DNA of 64,000 bases from Leptospira mtsangambouensis (GTDB lineage: Bacteria; Spirochaetota; Leptospiria; Leptospirales; Leptospiraceae), in contig NZ_RQHK01000003.1 of assembly GCF_004770475.1 (NCBI RefSeq), positions 260,154-324,153 on the forward strand, given 5' to 3'. Shown here one piece after another: positions 28,913 through 37,251 of the stretch. The position numbers and the translations under genes were made by a program. The notes under the pieces are model-generated. The model saw only the letters and a list, made by a program, of their open reading frames with translations, made no database searches and had not been told where the DNA came from. Position 1 is the stretch's first letter. Every line of letters begins with the position of its first letter.

Positions 28913-30268
28913 TTATCGTTTGTATGCTTTGTCTTCTTCCACAATCTTTCTTGAAGTTGTTGCGAAAGTATTCAAATTAGTAGGAAGACTTGGATCAACA
29001 TCTCCAGCTACATTGTAGGTAATCACTTCTGATAATTCTGGTACATCTGTTCTAAACGGAGAATCCGAAGGTAATTTTGGTGCAGGTCCTCCACCAGTCA
29101 AACTACCCCATTCAATCCAACTTCCATCATAGTATGTAGAAGGGTATCCGAGGATAGCGATGTAAGAAAATCCAGTCACCTGTGATCTGTTATTTGTTCT
29201 GCAAAGTTGGATCGCAGTTTGTCCTGCTTGGTATCCTTTCCCATCATAATATGCTTTTAGAGTCGCTTTTTGCAAAAAACGAAATTCTGTGTCGAGTAAA
29301 TCAGTCCACTTTACTTCTTTTGCACCTTTGATTCTACCTTCAAAACCAACATATTTTCCAGCTACTTCGGAAGCTGTACTTTTGATCACACCATTGTATT
29401 CATTGCTTGTTCCCGAAGAAGATCGTGCATCAGAAATAAATACACTAGACGAAAGGCCAGTAACAGTAACGTTGTTAGGTGCCTTTACCGCTTTAATGAC
29501 GTCTTCCAATGGCAACATAAGAATTGTATTATCTACTCTGAGTGAACGAACAGAATAACGATTTGTGAAACCCGGAGGTGTATTTGTAGTTGAGCTGAAA
29601 GGAACAAAATTTCCATCAGTGACTGCAAGTCGAGGGAGTGTTCCATTGAGGAATGCTAAGTTTTTTGCATCAAATCCCCAATAACGGAAAGTATAAAATC
29701 CTCTGAGTGTTCCTTGGACGTGGCTATTGGCATTGGCAGAAGAAACAAAAACTACTAAGTCATTGATTGGATCAATTCCATAACGATTTAATATCGAATC
29801 AACTTTTGCTCCGTTTGCAATGATGGAAACAGTATCACTAAGTCCACTATTTCTTTTTTGACTAAATCCATCACCGCCATCAAGAGCACTTGCCCCATCA
29901 GCAAATGTAAAACTATAGACAACAACATCGTTTCCATTTCCGGCGATGTATTCTTTTCCGACTGTGGCACTGGCACCATTTTGCAGGATAACCAATTTAC
30001 CGTTGATACCAGCAGGTTTTGTTCCCGCCCAATTGTTCACCCATTTACCTAAAGTTGATGGAGTGATGAGGCCATATTCGTTTAGATTGTAATCATCGTT
30101 AGATTCTTTGGCTAACTCTGCTGCGCTGTTGACCTTGATTCCTGAAGAAAGGGCAAGTGCTGCTAGGAGTAAACTTTGGGTATCGTTATTCTTATTGGCT
30201 CCACCGCAGGCTCCGATGAACCCCGCGGTAATAAGAGCAATCAGTTTGGAAACTAAATTGGTTTTCAT
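28913..30268 (-). CDS. Rhodanese-like lipoprotein (paralogue 3, catalytic Cys present)
   Basis: A 451-aa lipoprotein. The ATG at 30268 is chosen over an upstream start because AAGGA precedes it and the result is a clean signal peptide with GAC21 lipobox. It has DYNLNEYGLIT (59-69), FRYWGFDAKNLAFLNGTL (194-211), FISDARS (277-283), the active-site loop from Cys356 (CRTNNRSQ) and LGYPSTYYDGSWIEW (373-387). This matches a two-domain rhodanese in which only the second domain is catalytic. The C-terminus ends EDKAYKR like paralogue 1. It heads the group barrel - paralogue 2 - cytochrome and lies 225 bp downstream of the XRE/cupin gene. ExtH-like proteins of Geobacter are also rhodanese-like lipoproteins. 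Confidence 0.75.
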   Translation of the reverse strand: MKTNLVSKLIALITAGFIGACGGANKNNDTQSLLLAALALSSGIKVNSAAELAKESNDDYNLNEYGLITPSTLGKWVNNWAGTKPAGINGKLVILQNGASATVGKEYIAGNGNDVVVYSFTFADGASALDGGDGFSQKRNSGLSDTVSIIANGAKVDSILNRYGIDPINDLVVFVSSANANSHVQGTLRGFYTFRYWGFDAKNLAFLNGTLPRLAVTDGNFVPFSSTTNTPPGFTNRYSVRSLRVDNTILMLPLEDVIKAVKAPNNVTVTGLSSSVFISDARSSSGTSNEYNGVIKSTASEVAGKYVGFEGRIKGAKEVKWTDLLDTEFRFLQKATLKAYYDGKGYQAGQTAIQLCRTNNRSQVTGFSYIAILGYPSTYYDGSWIEWGSLTGGGPAPKLPSDSPFRTDVPELSEVITYNVAGDVDPSLPTNLNTFATTSRKIVEEDKAYKR

Positions 30269-30381
30269 TTGTAAATCCTTAGATTGAATTCCCGTTTTTT
30301 CTCTGTAGGGGTTGCACCAGAGACAAAAACAAGGTAAGGTCAGTCTGAAAAAGAGGGAGAAAACCAAAAACCGATTATCTT

Positions 30382-30395
30382 ATATATTGAATATA
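30382..30395. promoter_or_regulatory. Candidate operator upstream of rhodanese-like paralogue 3
   Basis: TATATTGAATATA (30383-30395) is a perfect palindrome about a central G. It contains ATATATTGAATA (30382-30393), which recurs with one change upstream of the XRE regulator gene (31135-31146). It stands about 115 bp before the start at 30268. AT-rich sequence makes chance matches likely, so this is tentative. Confidence 0.4.
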
Positions 30396-30492
30396 AAATC
30401 CTATATAACGCACAAAATATTCTCGGGATGTACATTCTTTTGGACCCCCTGTTTGGGAAGAGAAAGAAGGTCCATAAGTTCCTATGTTTTTT

Positions 30493-31110
30493 TTATCTTA
30501 CCTTTTTTGAAGCGATCCAAATGAATTTGGATTCTTCTGGGGATTCATTTTCAATCGATTCCAATTCTGAAATTGGGAAAAAAGCACTGTCCGATGTTTC
30601 TAAAAATAACTCTTTTGTTTTTAGTTTAATTTTGGATTGTCCGCTCACTTGGTAGATTTTGATATCAAATGCCGTTGGCAAATGTCCGAATTGAGTGAGC
30701 TTCCCAGTGGCCAGTTTCCATTCGACAATGCTCAAACGGTCTCTTTCTTCCTGGTAAAAAACGCGAGATTCTGCTGTGTTTTTAGGGGAAATCCAACGTC
30801 TTCCTTCGTTTGCGCCAATAAACCTGGGAGATTGTGCAAATAAATCAGGAATCATTTCTCCAATGGGAATCCGGAGTGATTTGGATAATTTCCATAAAAT
30901 TCCAATGCTTGGAGTGGTTTTGCCCGACTCTATGAGTCCGAGCATTCCTCGACTTACGGTTGATAGCTGAGATAGTTTTTCCATTGATAACCCTAACTCA
31001 AGCCTTCGCCGTTTTAAGGTTTCTCCAAGAACAACCGTCAAAACTTCGTCTACATTTCTTTCGTTTTCTGTTGTGGCCGAAAAACTATCAATTTCTGTTT
31101 CCATACCCAA
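30493..31110 (-). CDS. XRE-family regulator with C-terminal cupin-like domain
   Basis: A 205-aa transcription factor. Residues about 27-85 form a Cro/C1-type helix-turn-helix (LKRRRLELGLSMEKLSQLSTVSRGMLGLIESGKTTPS in outline), followed by a beta-rich C-terminal domain of cupin type (about 110-200). This layout is typical of one-component sensors of small molecules. It sits directly upstream of the rhodanese/cytochrome group on the same strand and overlaps the preceding polytopic GT-like gene by 23 bp. It probably regulates this group. Confidence 0.85.
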   Translation of the reverse strand: MGMETEIDSFSATTENERNVDEVLTVVLGETLKRRRLELGLSMEKLSQLSTVSRGMLGLIESGKTTPSIGILWKLSKSLRIPIGEMIPDLFAQSPRFIGANEGRRWISPKNTAESRVFYQEERDRLSIVEWKLATGKLTQFGHLPTAFDIKIYQVSGQSKIKLKTKELFLETSDSAFFPISELESIENESPEESKFIWIASKKVR

Positions 31111-32404
31111 TACTTCCCTTTGGGGCTATGTTTGATATATTGGATAGTTTGTAAAGTAAAATGAATATTTGTTTAAAATACCACAATAGACAGAAAACGG
31201 ATATGAGGGCTTCGGCAAGTAGGATTGGGTCTGGGATTTCATAGAAATAAGTGAAATCTTGTCCCAGTCGAACTTTGGTAAGGTAGGATAGTTGTGGGAC
31301 CAAAACCAAAATCCAAGGGAGGGTGGATGGATTGGGAGATATTAAAATGATCGGGAGAAGAACCAAAAAATACCAAGGATTGGATACGGGAAGTAGGGAT
31401 AAAAATAGAAAACTATACACAAAATACAAATTGTATTGAATGAAAAATTTTTTAAACTTTTGGATTCGATTTTTTTTCTCTAACGAAAGAAATACGTATG
31501 CAGTCATCATGATCAATTGGATCAAAAAAGGAAAAACTTTAAGGTCTGCTACTCCGAATAATCTCCAGAATGGTTCATAAAACTGGTTGAATTTGAAATT
31601 TGCACCAAATTTAAGTAAGTTGGTTGTTCCAAAATCAATTGTGTTTGGAAAAAGTATATAATAGATAAAAAAGAAAATAAAAAATCCAAGAAAAAAAGAA
31701 AGGGTATTTAAAATCCAATCTACAATTTGGTTTTTCCAGTTTTGGATTTTCATTGTAACAATTAAATAAAACGAATAAAGTAACGAAAATATTTTAACAT
31801 GAACTCCAAGGCCCAATAGAAAACTTGCGAAAAATCTTTTTTTATCTTTTACTAATCGAAAGAAAACAAAAGCAAAAGATAAAACTAAAATTTCAAAATG
31901 GAAGTTTACATAAACTTCTTTGATAAGAATCGGAAAACTCCAATAGAGTAGAAGTTGTTTGTTGAATTTCTTTTTGGAAAAAAAAAGAATACAGGCAGTC
32001 TCAAAAAAAAGATAACTGAGTTTAAGAAAAATTCCCGAAAAACCAGGTGAAAATAAAGCAAAAAATAGCAAAACAAAAGGGCTATAGATGGTCGTCCAAT
32101 CGGGATGATTGATATTTGATAAAATTTCTATTTCGGATTCCGATATGTTTTGCTTTTGAAAATAGGTAGAGGCTGTGATTTGGTAAGGAGATTCTCCGTT
32201 ACGAATTAAATTCCCTTCCCATAAGTATCTTGACCAATCGTCTTCCCAAATTGGTGGAAAAAAAATACAAAGGATTCTGAACCCAAATCCTATAAGAAAA
32301 ATTAATTGTGAATGTTTTTTAAAAAAAGTTTTAGGTAAGGTTACCATCCCCAAAAAGAGAATGGTAACTAGAGAAAAAAAGGAAAAAAGAATCCATTGTA
32401 TCAA
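31088..32404 (-). CDS. Polytopic GT-like membrane protein (GT87/mannosyltransferase-like)
   Basis: A 438-aa protein with about ten hydrophobic segments. After the second one comes IWEDDWSRYLWEGNLIRNGESPYQI, the acidic loop typical of lipid-phosphate-sugar dependent glycosyltransferases (GT-C). The same loop, DDIYRYLFDVKLFLNGISPY, occurs in the plus-strand gene at 35968, so the two are paralogues. Substrate unknown. The stop overlaps the XRE start. Confidence 0.7.
   Translation of the reverse strand: MIQWILFSFFSLVTILFLGMVTLPKTFFKKHSQLIFLIGFGFRILCIFFPPIWEDDWSRYLWEGNLIRNGESPYQITASTYFQKQNISESEIEILSNINHPDWTTIYSPFVLLFFALFSPGFSGIFLKLSYLFFETACILFFSKKKFNKQLLLYWSFPILIKEVYVNFHFEILVLSFAFVFFRLVKDKKRFFASFLLGLGVHVKIFSLLYSFYLIVTMKIQNWKNQIVDWILNTLSFFLGFFIFFFIYYILFPNTIDFGTTNLLKFGANFKFNQFYEPFWRLFGVADLKVFPFLIQLIMMTAYVFLSLEKKNRIQKFKKFFIQYNLYFVYSFLFLSLLPVSNPWYFLVLLPIILISPNPSTLPWILVLVPQLSYLTKVRLGQDFTYFYEIPDPILLAEALISVFCLLWYFKQIFILLYKLSNISNIAPKGSIGYGNRN
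31135..31146. promoter_or_regulatory. Candidate operator upstream of the XRE regulator gene
   Basis: ATATATTGGATA lies 25-36 bp before the start of the regulator and differs by one base from the copy at 30382-30393. If real, it suggests autoregulation together with control of the downstream operon. It lies inside the end of the preceding coding region. Confidence 0.35.
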
Positions 32405-32419
32405 AGTTTTACTACAAAC

Positions 32420-32896
32420 TTATTTATTGAAGTTTAGGTTGTTGCATCGTTCACAAATTTCTTCCGGAATGATTCCCAGTTTCATCAGTAAACCAAAGAT
32501 AAAACAACCAGCACACCATCCTAAAAAAGATTCGAGTGAAGCAAAAAAAACAAGAGTTGCAAGAGTGATTTGGTAAGCGAAGGAATAACCCAAAATAAAG
32601 AATCCAATTGCACTCAAACTAAAGAGAAATCCAATCAACTGCGCAAATCGTTTTGGTGGTCCTGCCGCTCCTACAAAAGAGATTCCAAGCCATGGCACTA
32701 AATACCGAGAGGTAAAAAAAGCAAATGGCTCAAACTTTGGTCCATAACTCAATCGTAGAGAAAATCCAAGTAACAGGAGTCCAAGTACATAGGCATTCGG
32801 AAATAAGATAGCGATGACGCCGAGGAATACAACAGTTGAAGCAACAATTCTTGTGACATTTTCATTGACCACATCCGGATAGTATCCAATTTTCAT
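32420..32896 (-). CDS. DUF4395 family membrane protein
   Basis: A 158-aa protein with about four membrane segments. The C-terminal GWCAGCFIFGLLMKLGIIPEEICERC with its paired cysteines is the DUF4395 hallmark. The ATG at 32896 is used because GGAGGG lies 4 bp upstream; an earlier ATG at 32908 overlaps that RBS. DUF4395 genes often accompany rhodanese or thioredoxin genes, which fits the divergent rhodanese at 33036. A thiol or sulfur role is inferred. Confidence 0.85.
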   Translation of the reverse strand: MKIGYYPDVVNENVTRIVASTVVFLGVIAILFPNAYVLGLLLLGFSLRLSYGPKFEPFAFFTSRYLVPWLGISFVGAAGPPKRFAQLIGFLFSLSAIGFFILGYSFAYQITLATLVFFASLESFLGWCAGCFIFGLLMKLGIIPEEICERCNNLNFNK

Positions 32897-32982
32897 ATTG
32901 CCCTCCATTTGCTTCCAAATTACGAAGAGGGTTCAATTGGGCAAGAAAAATTCGCTTTCTTGGATGAAATGTTTATTTTATT

Positions 32983-32996
32983 GACGAAAATTCGTC
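32983..32996. promoter_or_regulatory. Operator-like inverted repeat upstream of the two-domain rhodanese
   Basis: GACGAA-AA-TTCGTC is a perfect inverted repeat 40 bp before the start at 33036, in the 139-bp divergent promoter region. TTGACG (32981-32986) overlaps it and could be a -35 element, though no good -10 follows at 17 bp. Confidence 0.5.
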
Positions 32997-33035
32997 TTAA
33001 AAGAGAAAGATTTTAGAAATTGGGAGGGAACCTTT

Positions 33036-33959
33036 ATGAAAGTATTCCGTGGTTATGGGATTTATCTTTTTTCTTTGTCTCTGGTTTGGGCTTTTTGGCT
33101 TCAATTGACTGCAGGGCCCAAGGTCCAGCCAGGAGATTCCCAAGAAACCCCTTGGTTTCTTTCCAAAGAATCCTCGTATCCATTCACTCAATTTACCATT
33201 CTCGATACACGTTCCTCCATTCAGCGTTGGAAGAATAAGGTTCCTGGTTCCAAAGTCATTACATGGGAAGAGTTATCAAGAACGGATATCCCACACAAGG
33301 GAGAATTGTTGGAATTAAAATTAGTACGTAAAAAAATCAATGATTTAGGAATCAAATTAAAAGACAGCATACTTGTGTTAGGTGATGGTGCAAGTGGATG
33401 GGGAGAGGAGGGGCGTATTGTTTGGAGTCTGCGCGAAGCAGGGTTTACACAAGCCTATTGGTTGGATGGTGGATTTGAAACTTATGAAAAGGAAATTCGA
33501 AAGAGAACAAATTTAAAGTCAGAAAATAATATAAACCCGACTCCTAAACCTTCTAAACCAAATTCCAATTCATCCTATGCAATCCAAAAAGAGGAACTTG
33601 TGAAAGGTTTATCCTCAAAAGCATACCAAATCCTTGATACTCGCGAGCCGAGAGAATTTTCGGGAGCCACACCGTATGGCGAAGTCCGTGGGGGGCATAT
33701 CCCTGGAGCAAAGTCAGCATTTTACCAAGAGTTATTCGATGCAAAAGGCCAAATCAAATCGAAGGCCGAGGTGGAACTTTATTTAAAACGTTTGGGAATC
33801 AAAAAAGAAAAACCGGTCGTTGCTTATTGCACAGGAGGGGTTCGATCCGCTTTTGTCGTTGGAATTCTTCGCACCTATGGTTATAATGCTTATAACTATG
33901 CGGGATCTATGTGGGAATGGTCTCACGACCCAAATCTTCCTTTGGAAACTGGAAATTGA
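33036..33959 (+). CDS. Two-domain rhodanese (sulfurtransferase), membrane-anchored or exported
   Basis: A 307-aa protein with an N-terminal hydrophobic segment (about 8-26) that is a signal or anchor. The first rhodanese-like domain (about 50-155) has ILDTRS and a loop GDGASGWGEEGR with no Cys. The second (about 183-305) has LDTREPREFSG, GGHIPGAKS and the active-site loop CTGGVRS from Cys265. It should transfer sulfane sulfur (thiosulfate or similar) in the periplasm. GGGAGG precedes the ATG. Its stop overlaps the TTG start of a pentahaem cytochrome, so the pair is co-translated. Confidence 0.88.
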   Translation: MKVFRGYGIYLFSLSLVWAFWLQLTAGPKVQPGDSQETPWFLSKESSYPFTQFTILDTRSSIQRWKNKVPGSKVITWEELSRTDIPHKGELLELKLVRKKINDLGIKLKDSILVLGDGASGWGEEGRIVWSLREAGFTQAYWLDGGFETYEKEIRKRTNLKSENNINPTPKPSKPNSNSSYAIQKEELVKGLSSKAYQILDTREPREFSGATPYGEVRGGHIPGAKSAFYQELFDAKGQIKSKAEVELYLKRLGIKKEKPVVAYCTGGVRSAFVVGILRTYGYNAYNYAGSMWEWSHDPNLPLETGN

Positions 33960-35272
33960 AACGAAACATTTACATCTCTTTTTTTCTTTTTCTGATTTTA
34001 GGTGCGAGTGTTTTGATTTATCTCAACCAAAGAGAAGTTCCCATTGAACAGGTGTTCCCTGGAAAAGTTTGGGCAAAACCAATTGAAAACCTACCAGATT
34101 TAAAGGCAGTAGGGGCACCAACCGCAAAAAATTGCGGAAATTGTCACACGGAAATTTATGAAGAGTGGAAACGTTCCACCCATGCCAATGCCCTTTCGGA
34201 TATCCAATTTCAGTCAGAATTAGCAAAACCAAGTTCACCAAAATGGATTTGTTTGAACTGCCATATTCCTGTCCAAAACCAAAGAGAAACCATCATCACT
34301 GGACTAAAAAATGGAGATTATTTCCGACCAATAGAAATTGTAAATCCTAGTTTCAACCCAGAGATGAAAGCCGAAGGTGTCACTTGCGCATCTTGCCATG
34401 TTCGTGTGGATTCTGAAACTAAAGAAAGTTATGTGATTGGTGGAACAGGCGGAACTTCACCGCCTCATCCTGTAAAAATAGATCGCAAACAGTTGCTTAG
34501 TCGTTGTTACGATTGCCATAATGAAACTTATACTTTAAACGAATCACTTGTTTGTTCTTTCCAAACAGGCACAGAGTTAATCGCTACTAAATCAAATGAA
34601 TCCTGTTCTTCTTGTCACCAACCAGAAGTTCGTAGGTCATTTGTAAAACCATCCCTAAACAAACCAATCCGAAGATCACACAAACATGGATTTATTGGAG
34701 GAGGAGTTCCAAAATCTTTTGAACTGTATTCTGACCAAATTCGATTGGGTTATAAACCAGGGATTGTCCTTTCCAATATAAAAGTAGAAAACAATACAGT
34801 CGAATTGACCTTAACCAACACAAATGCAGATCATCATGTTACAACTGGAGATCCTGAAAGATTTTATCGACTAACACTCACAGGTCTAAATAAAAAAGGA
34901 AATATTGTTTTTAAAGAAGAAACTACAATTGGGCAAGAATGGTCTTGGTCTCCTTCTGCAAAAAAAGTTAGTGATTCGCGAATTCCATCGGGGAAAAACT
35001 TTGTTTGGACTTTGGAACAAAAGGATCCTCTGATTGAATCTTTTCTTTTCCAAGCGGTTCACGTTCGGTTAAAGGACAAAACTTCTGACTATATGATCCT
35101 TTCTTCTAGTAACCTTTCCTCTCCGTATAAAGAAAAAGTGGAAAAAATGAAAGATTTGTATCCTCATAGTTCGATTATCATTGAATCAATCTACCAATTG
35201 AAAACAAAAAATAGAAAGGACACTCCTTTAGAAGAACTTTTCCGAAGGAATATACAGAGAAAAGGTGAATAA
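33956..35272 (+). CDS. Pentahaem c-type cytochrome, membrane-anchored
   Basis: A 438-aa protein if started at the TTG at 33956, which overlaps the rhodanese stop. An ATG at 33911 inside the rhodanese gene is in frame but would add an odd charged stretch before the signal. Residues 5-22 form a membrane anchor. CxxCH motifs are at about 60, 99, 144, 184 and 217. CGNCHTEIYEEWKRSTHANA and CASCHVR match the c554-like cytochrome at 24811 (CGTCHTEQFQNW, CASCHIR), so the two are related. It overlaps the GT2 gene downstream by 8 bp. The tight link to a rhodanese suggests electron transfer tied to sulfur chemistry. Confidence 0.85.
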   Translation: MKRNIYISFFLFLILGASVLIYLNQREVPIEQVFPGKVWAKPIENLPDLKAVGAPTAKNCGNCHTEIYEEWKRSTHANALSDIQFQSELAKPSSPKWICLNCHIPVQNQRETIITGLKNGDYFRPIEIVNPSFNPEMKAEGVTCASCHVRVDSETKESYVIGGTGGTSPPHPVKIDRKQLLSRCYDCHNETYTLNESLVCSFQTGTELIATKSNESCSSCHQPEVRRSFVKPSLNKPIRRSHKHGFIGGGVPKSFELYSDQIRLGYKPGIVLSNIKVENNTVELTLTNTNADHHVTTGDPERFYRLTLTGLNKKGNIVFKEETTIGQEWSWSPSAKKVSDSRIPSGKNFVWTLEQKDPLIESFLFQAVHVRLKDKTSDYMILSSSNLSSPYKEKVEKMKDLYPHSSIIIESIYQLKTKNRKDTPLEELFRRNIQRKGE

Positions 35273-35978
35273 AGTTCTTTGTATTATTCCAGCAAGAGAT
35301 GAGGAAGAGGGCATCTTTCGTGCGTTAAATGGCCTAATCGATGGTTCTGGTTTAAGTAAATCTCAGTTTATAGTCGTCAACAATGCATCAAAAGACCAAA
35401 CCCCAAAGATTGTAAAAGAAATGGGTTTGTTGTTATTGGACTGCCCAAAAATTGGATATGGTAATGCTTGTTTGGTGGCATTGGATTGGATCAATCAATC
35501 AAAATTGAATCCCGAATATATTTTATTCTGTGATGCGGATGGTTCAGATGATCCTTCTGACATTCAAAAATTGATTCGGGTGATAGACGAAACAAAATCC
35601 GATTTAGTGATTGGTTCAAGGACTATTGGGAATGTTGAGAAAGGTGCTTTGTCCCCAATCCAAATTTTTGGAAATGCTCTCACTTGTTTTTTGATCGTCC
35701 TCTTTTTTCGACGTAAATTTACGGACATGGGTCCGCTTCGAATTGTCAAATATACATCCTTTCACAAATTACAGATGCAGGATCCAACTTGGGGATGGAA
35801 TATTGAAATGCATATAAAGGCTATGCAACTTGGGTTTGATATTCGTGAAATTTCAGTCAATTATCGAAAACGTTTTGCGGGTGTTTCCAAAATTTCTGGA
35901 ACAATTTCAATGTCTTTGCGTGTGGGTATCAAAATTTTATTCACTTTCTTTCGGTTATTAATTTTCCGTGTACGTTAG
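35265..35978 (+). CDS. Family 2 glycosyltransferase (DPM1/polyprenyl-phosphate type)
   Basis: A 237-aa GT-A fold protein. The N-terminus CIIPARDEEEGI and the nucleotide-sugar site FCDADGSDDPSDI are typical of GT2 enzymes that charge polyprenyl phosphate. SRTIGNVEKGAL follows, and one or two hydrophobic segments lie at the C-terminus. The start is a GTG at 35265. It is followed by the polytopic GT-like gene, which could use the lipid-linked sugar. Confidence 0.82.
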   Translation: MNKVLCIIPARDEEEGIFRALNGLIDGSGLSKSQFIVVNNASKDQTPKIVKEMGLLLLDCPKIGYGNACLVALDWINQSKLNPEYILFCDADGSDDPSDIQKLIRVIDETKSDLVIGSRTIGNVEKGALSPIQIFGNALTCFLIVLFFRRKFTDMGPLRIVKYTSFHKLQMQDPTWGWNIEMHIKAMQLGFDIREISVNYRKRFAGVSKISGTISMSLRVGIKILFTFFRLLIFRVR

Positions 35979-37251
35979 TCATCAGTTTTTGAAAGTTCTT
36001 TTGTTTTTGATTTATCCGATTCTTTTATTTGTTTCGGTACATTTTGGAAATAGAAATGAATTCAGTGTAATCCTTGTAGTGGCCTTTGTTTTGCCCCTGT
36101 ATTTTTATTTTTTATCAGACATCCTACCTTTGTTTGGGAATCGCTTTTATCTTTTTCTTTTGTATGGAATTTTCTTGCGAGTAGTTGTGATTGGCTCTCC
36201 TGCAGTTTGGAGTGATGATATTTATCGTTATTTATTTGATGTAAAACTATTTTTGAATGGCATCTCACCTTATCATCATACTCCTCGAGAATTTTTTGAA
36301 TTTGGGAACGCTTTGAATCTGGGGTTGGACTTTTTGTTTTTGAAGATGAATAGTCCTGATTATTATTCCGTTTATCCTTTGTTATTACAAATTTTTTATT
36401 CCTTGGGAACTTTGTTAGGTTCTATATTTGGAAACAGTTTGGTGGGAATTCAGATTCTCTTTGTTGTAGTCGAAAGTATCAATTTGGCTCTTATCCGAAA
36501 ATTATACCCGCATAGCGAAAACAAATCTTATTGGTTGTATTTTGGAAATCCGATTGTCATCATCGAAGGAGTATCTCAAATGCATCCTGAGGTTCTGGTA
36601 GTCACAGGATTTTTATTTATATTTATTTTGAGGTCCAATTGGTTTCATTTGTTATCTTTTTTTATCCTAACACAATTAAAGTTAAATTTATTTCTTTTTG
36701 TTTTTGGATTTCGTGGAGACAGAAGGTTTTGGATTCGTTTGGGATTGGTTTTGATTGTTTCGCTTTTGATTTGGAAATTGACAGTGTTTTCTGATTTGTT
36801 ATTGCAAGGCAGTTCCGGTATCGGACTTTTTTTTCATTCCTTTCGATTTGCTGGTATTTTGGAACCTTTTTTCTATTTCATTTTATCGATATTCGAAGCC
36901 GAGTATTTGTCTGGGGTCATTTCATTTTCTATTTTGGGCTTTGTTCTTATTTATTTATTCAAAGAAAAATATTTTTATCGCCTAACAATGATGAATTCTT
37001 TTTTGGTTTTGTATTCTTTGTTTCTTTTGTTTTCGCCAGTCATTCATCCTTGGTATTGGATTCCATGGATTTTGTTTATGGTCGAAAAAAAGAATGCCAT
37101 AAAAATTCTGTCTTTCATTGTATTTTTGGCTTTTTTATCTTACGGAATGTATGTGTATTATGAATTCGTATACATCCATTGGCTGGTTTCAATTTTGGTT
37201 TTAGGTTTATATGGGAAAAAACAAATTAATTATCTTCGCAAAACAACCTGA
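35968..37251 (+). CDS. Polytopic GT-like membrane protein (GT-C fold)
   Basis: A 427-aa protein with ten or more hydrophobic segments and the loop SDDIYRYLFDVKLFLNGISPYHH, homologous to that of the minus-strand gene at 31088. It starts at a GTG overlapping the GT2 stop. GT2 plus GT-C is a usual pair for lipid-linked sugar transfer outside the membrane. The acceptor is unknown. The end overlaps the DUF2064 gene by 41 bp. Confidence 0.68.
   Translation: MYVSHQFLKVLLFLIYPILLFVSVHFGNRNEFSVILVVAFVLPLYFYFLSDILPLFGNRFYLFLLYGIFLRVVVIGSPAVWSDDIYRYLFDVKLFLNGISPYHHTPREFFEFGNALNLGLDFLFLKMNSPDYYSVYPLLLQIFYSLGTLLGSIFGNSLVGIQILFVVVESINLALIRKLYPHSENKSYWLYFGNPIVIIEGVSQMHPEVLVVTGFLFIFILRSNWFHLLSFFILTQLKLNLFLFVFGFRGDRRFWIRLGLVLIVSLLIWKLTVFSDLLLQGSSGIGLFFHSFRFAGILEPFFYFILSIFEAEYLSGVISFSILGFVLIYLFKEKYFYRLTMMNSFLVLYSLFLLFSPVIHPWYWIPWILFMVEKKNAIKILSFIVFLAFLSYGMYVYYEFVYIHWLVSILVLGLYGKKQINYLRKTT

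Noticed and set aside
30269..30367. Upstream start of rhodanese-like paralogue 3
   Set aside because: It would put 33 residues before the lipoprotein signal; AAGGA directly precedes the start at 30268.
33911..33955. ATG start for the second pentahaem cytochrome inside the rhodanese gene
   Set aside because: It would add a charged stretch before the membrane anchor; the TTG at 33956 overlapping the stop gives a clean N-terminus.
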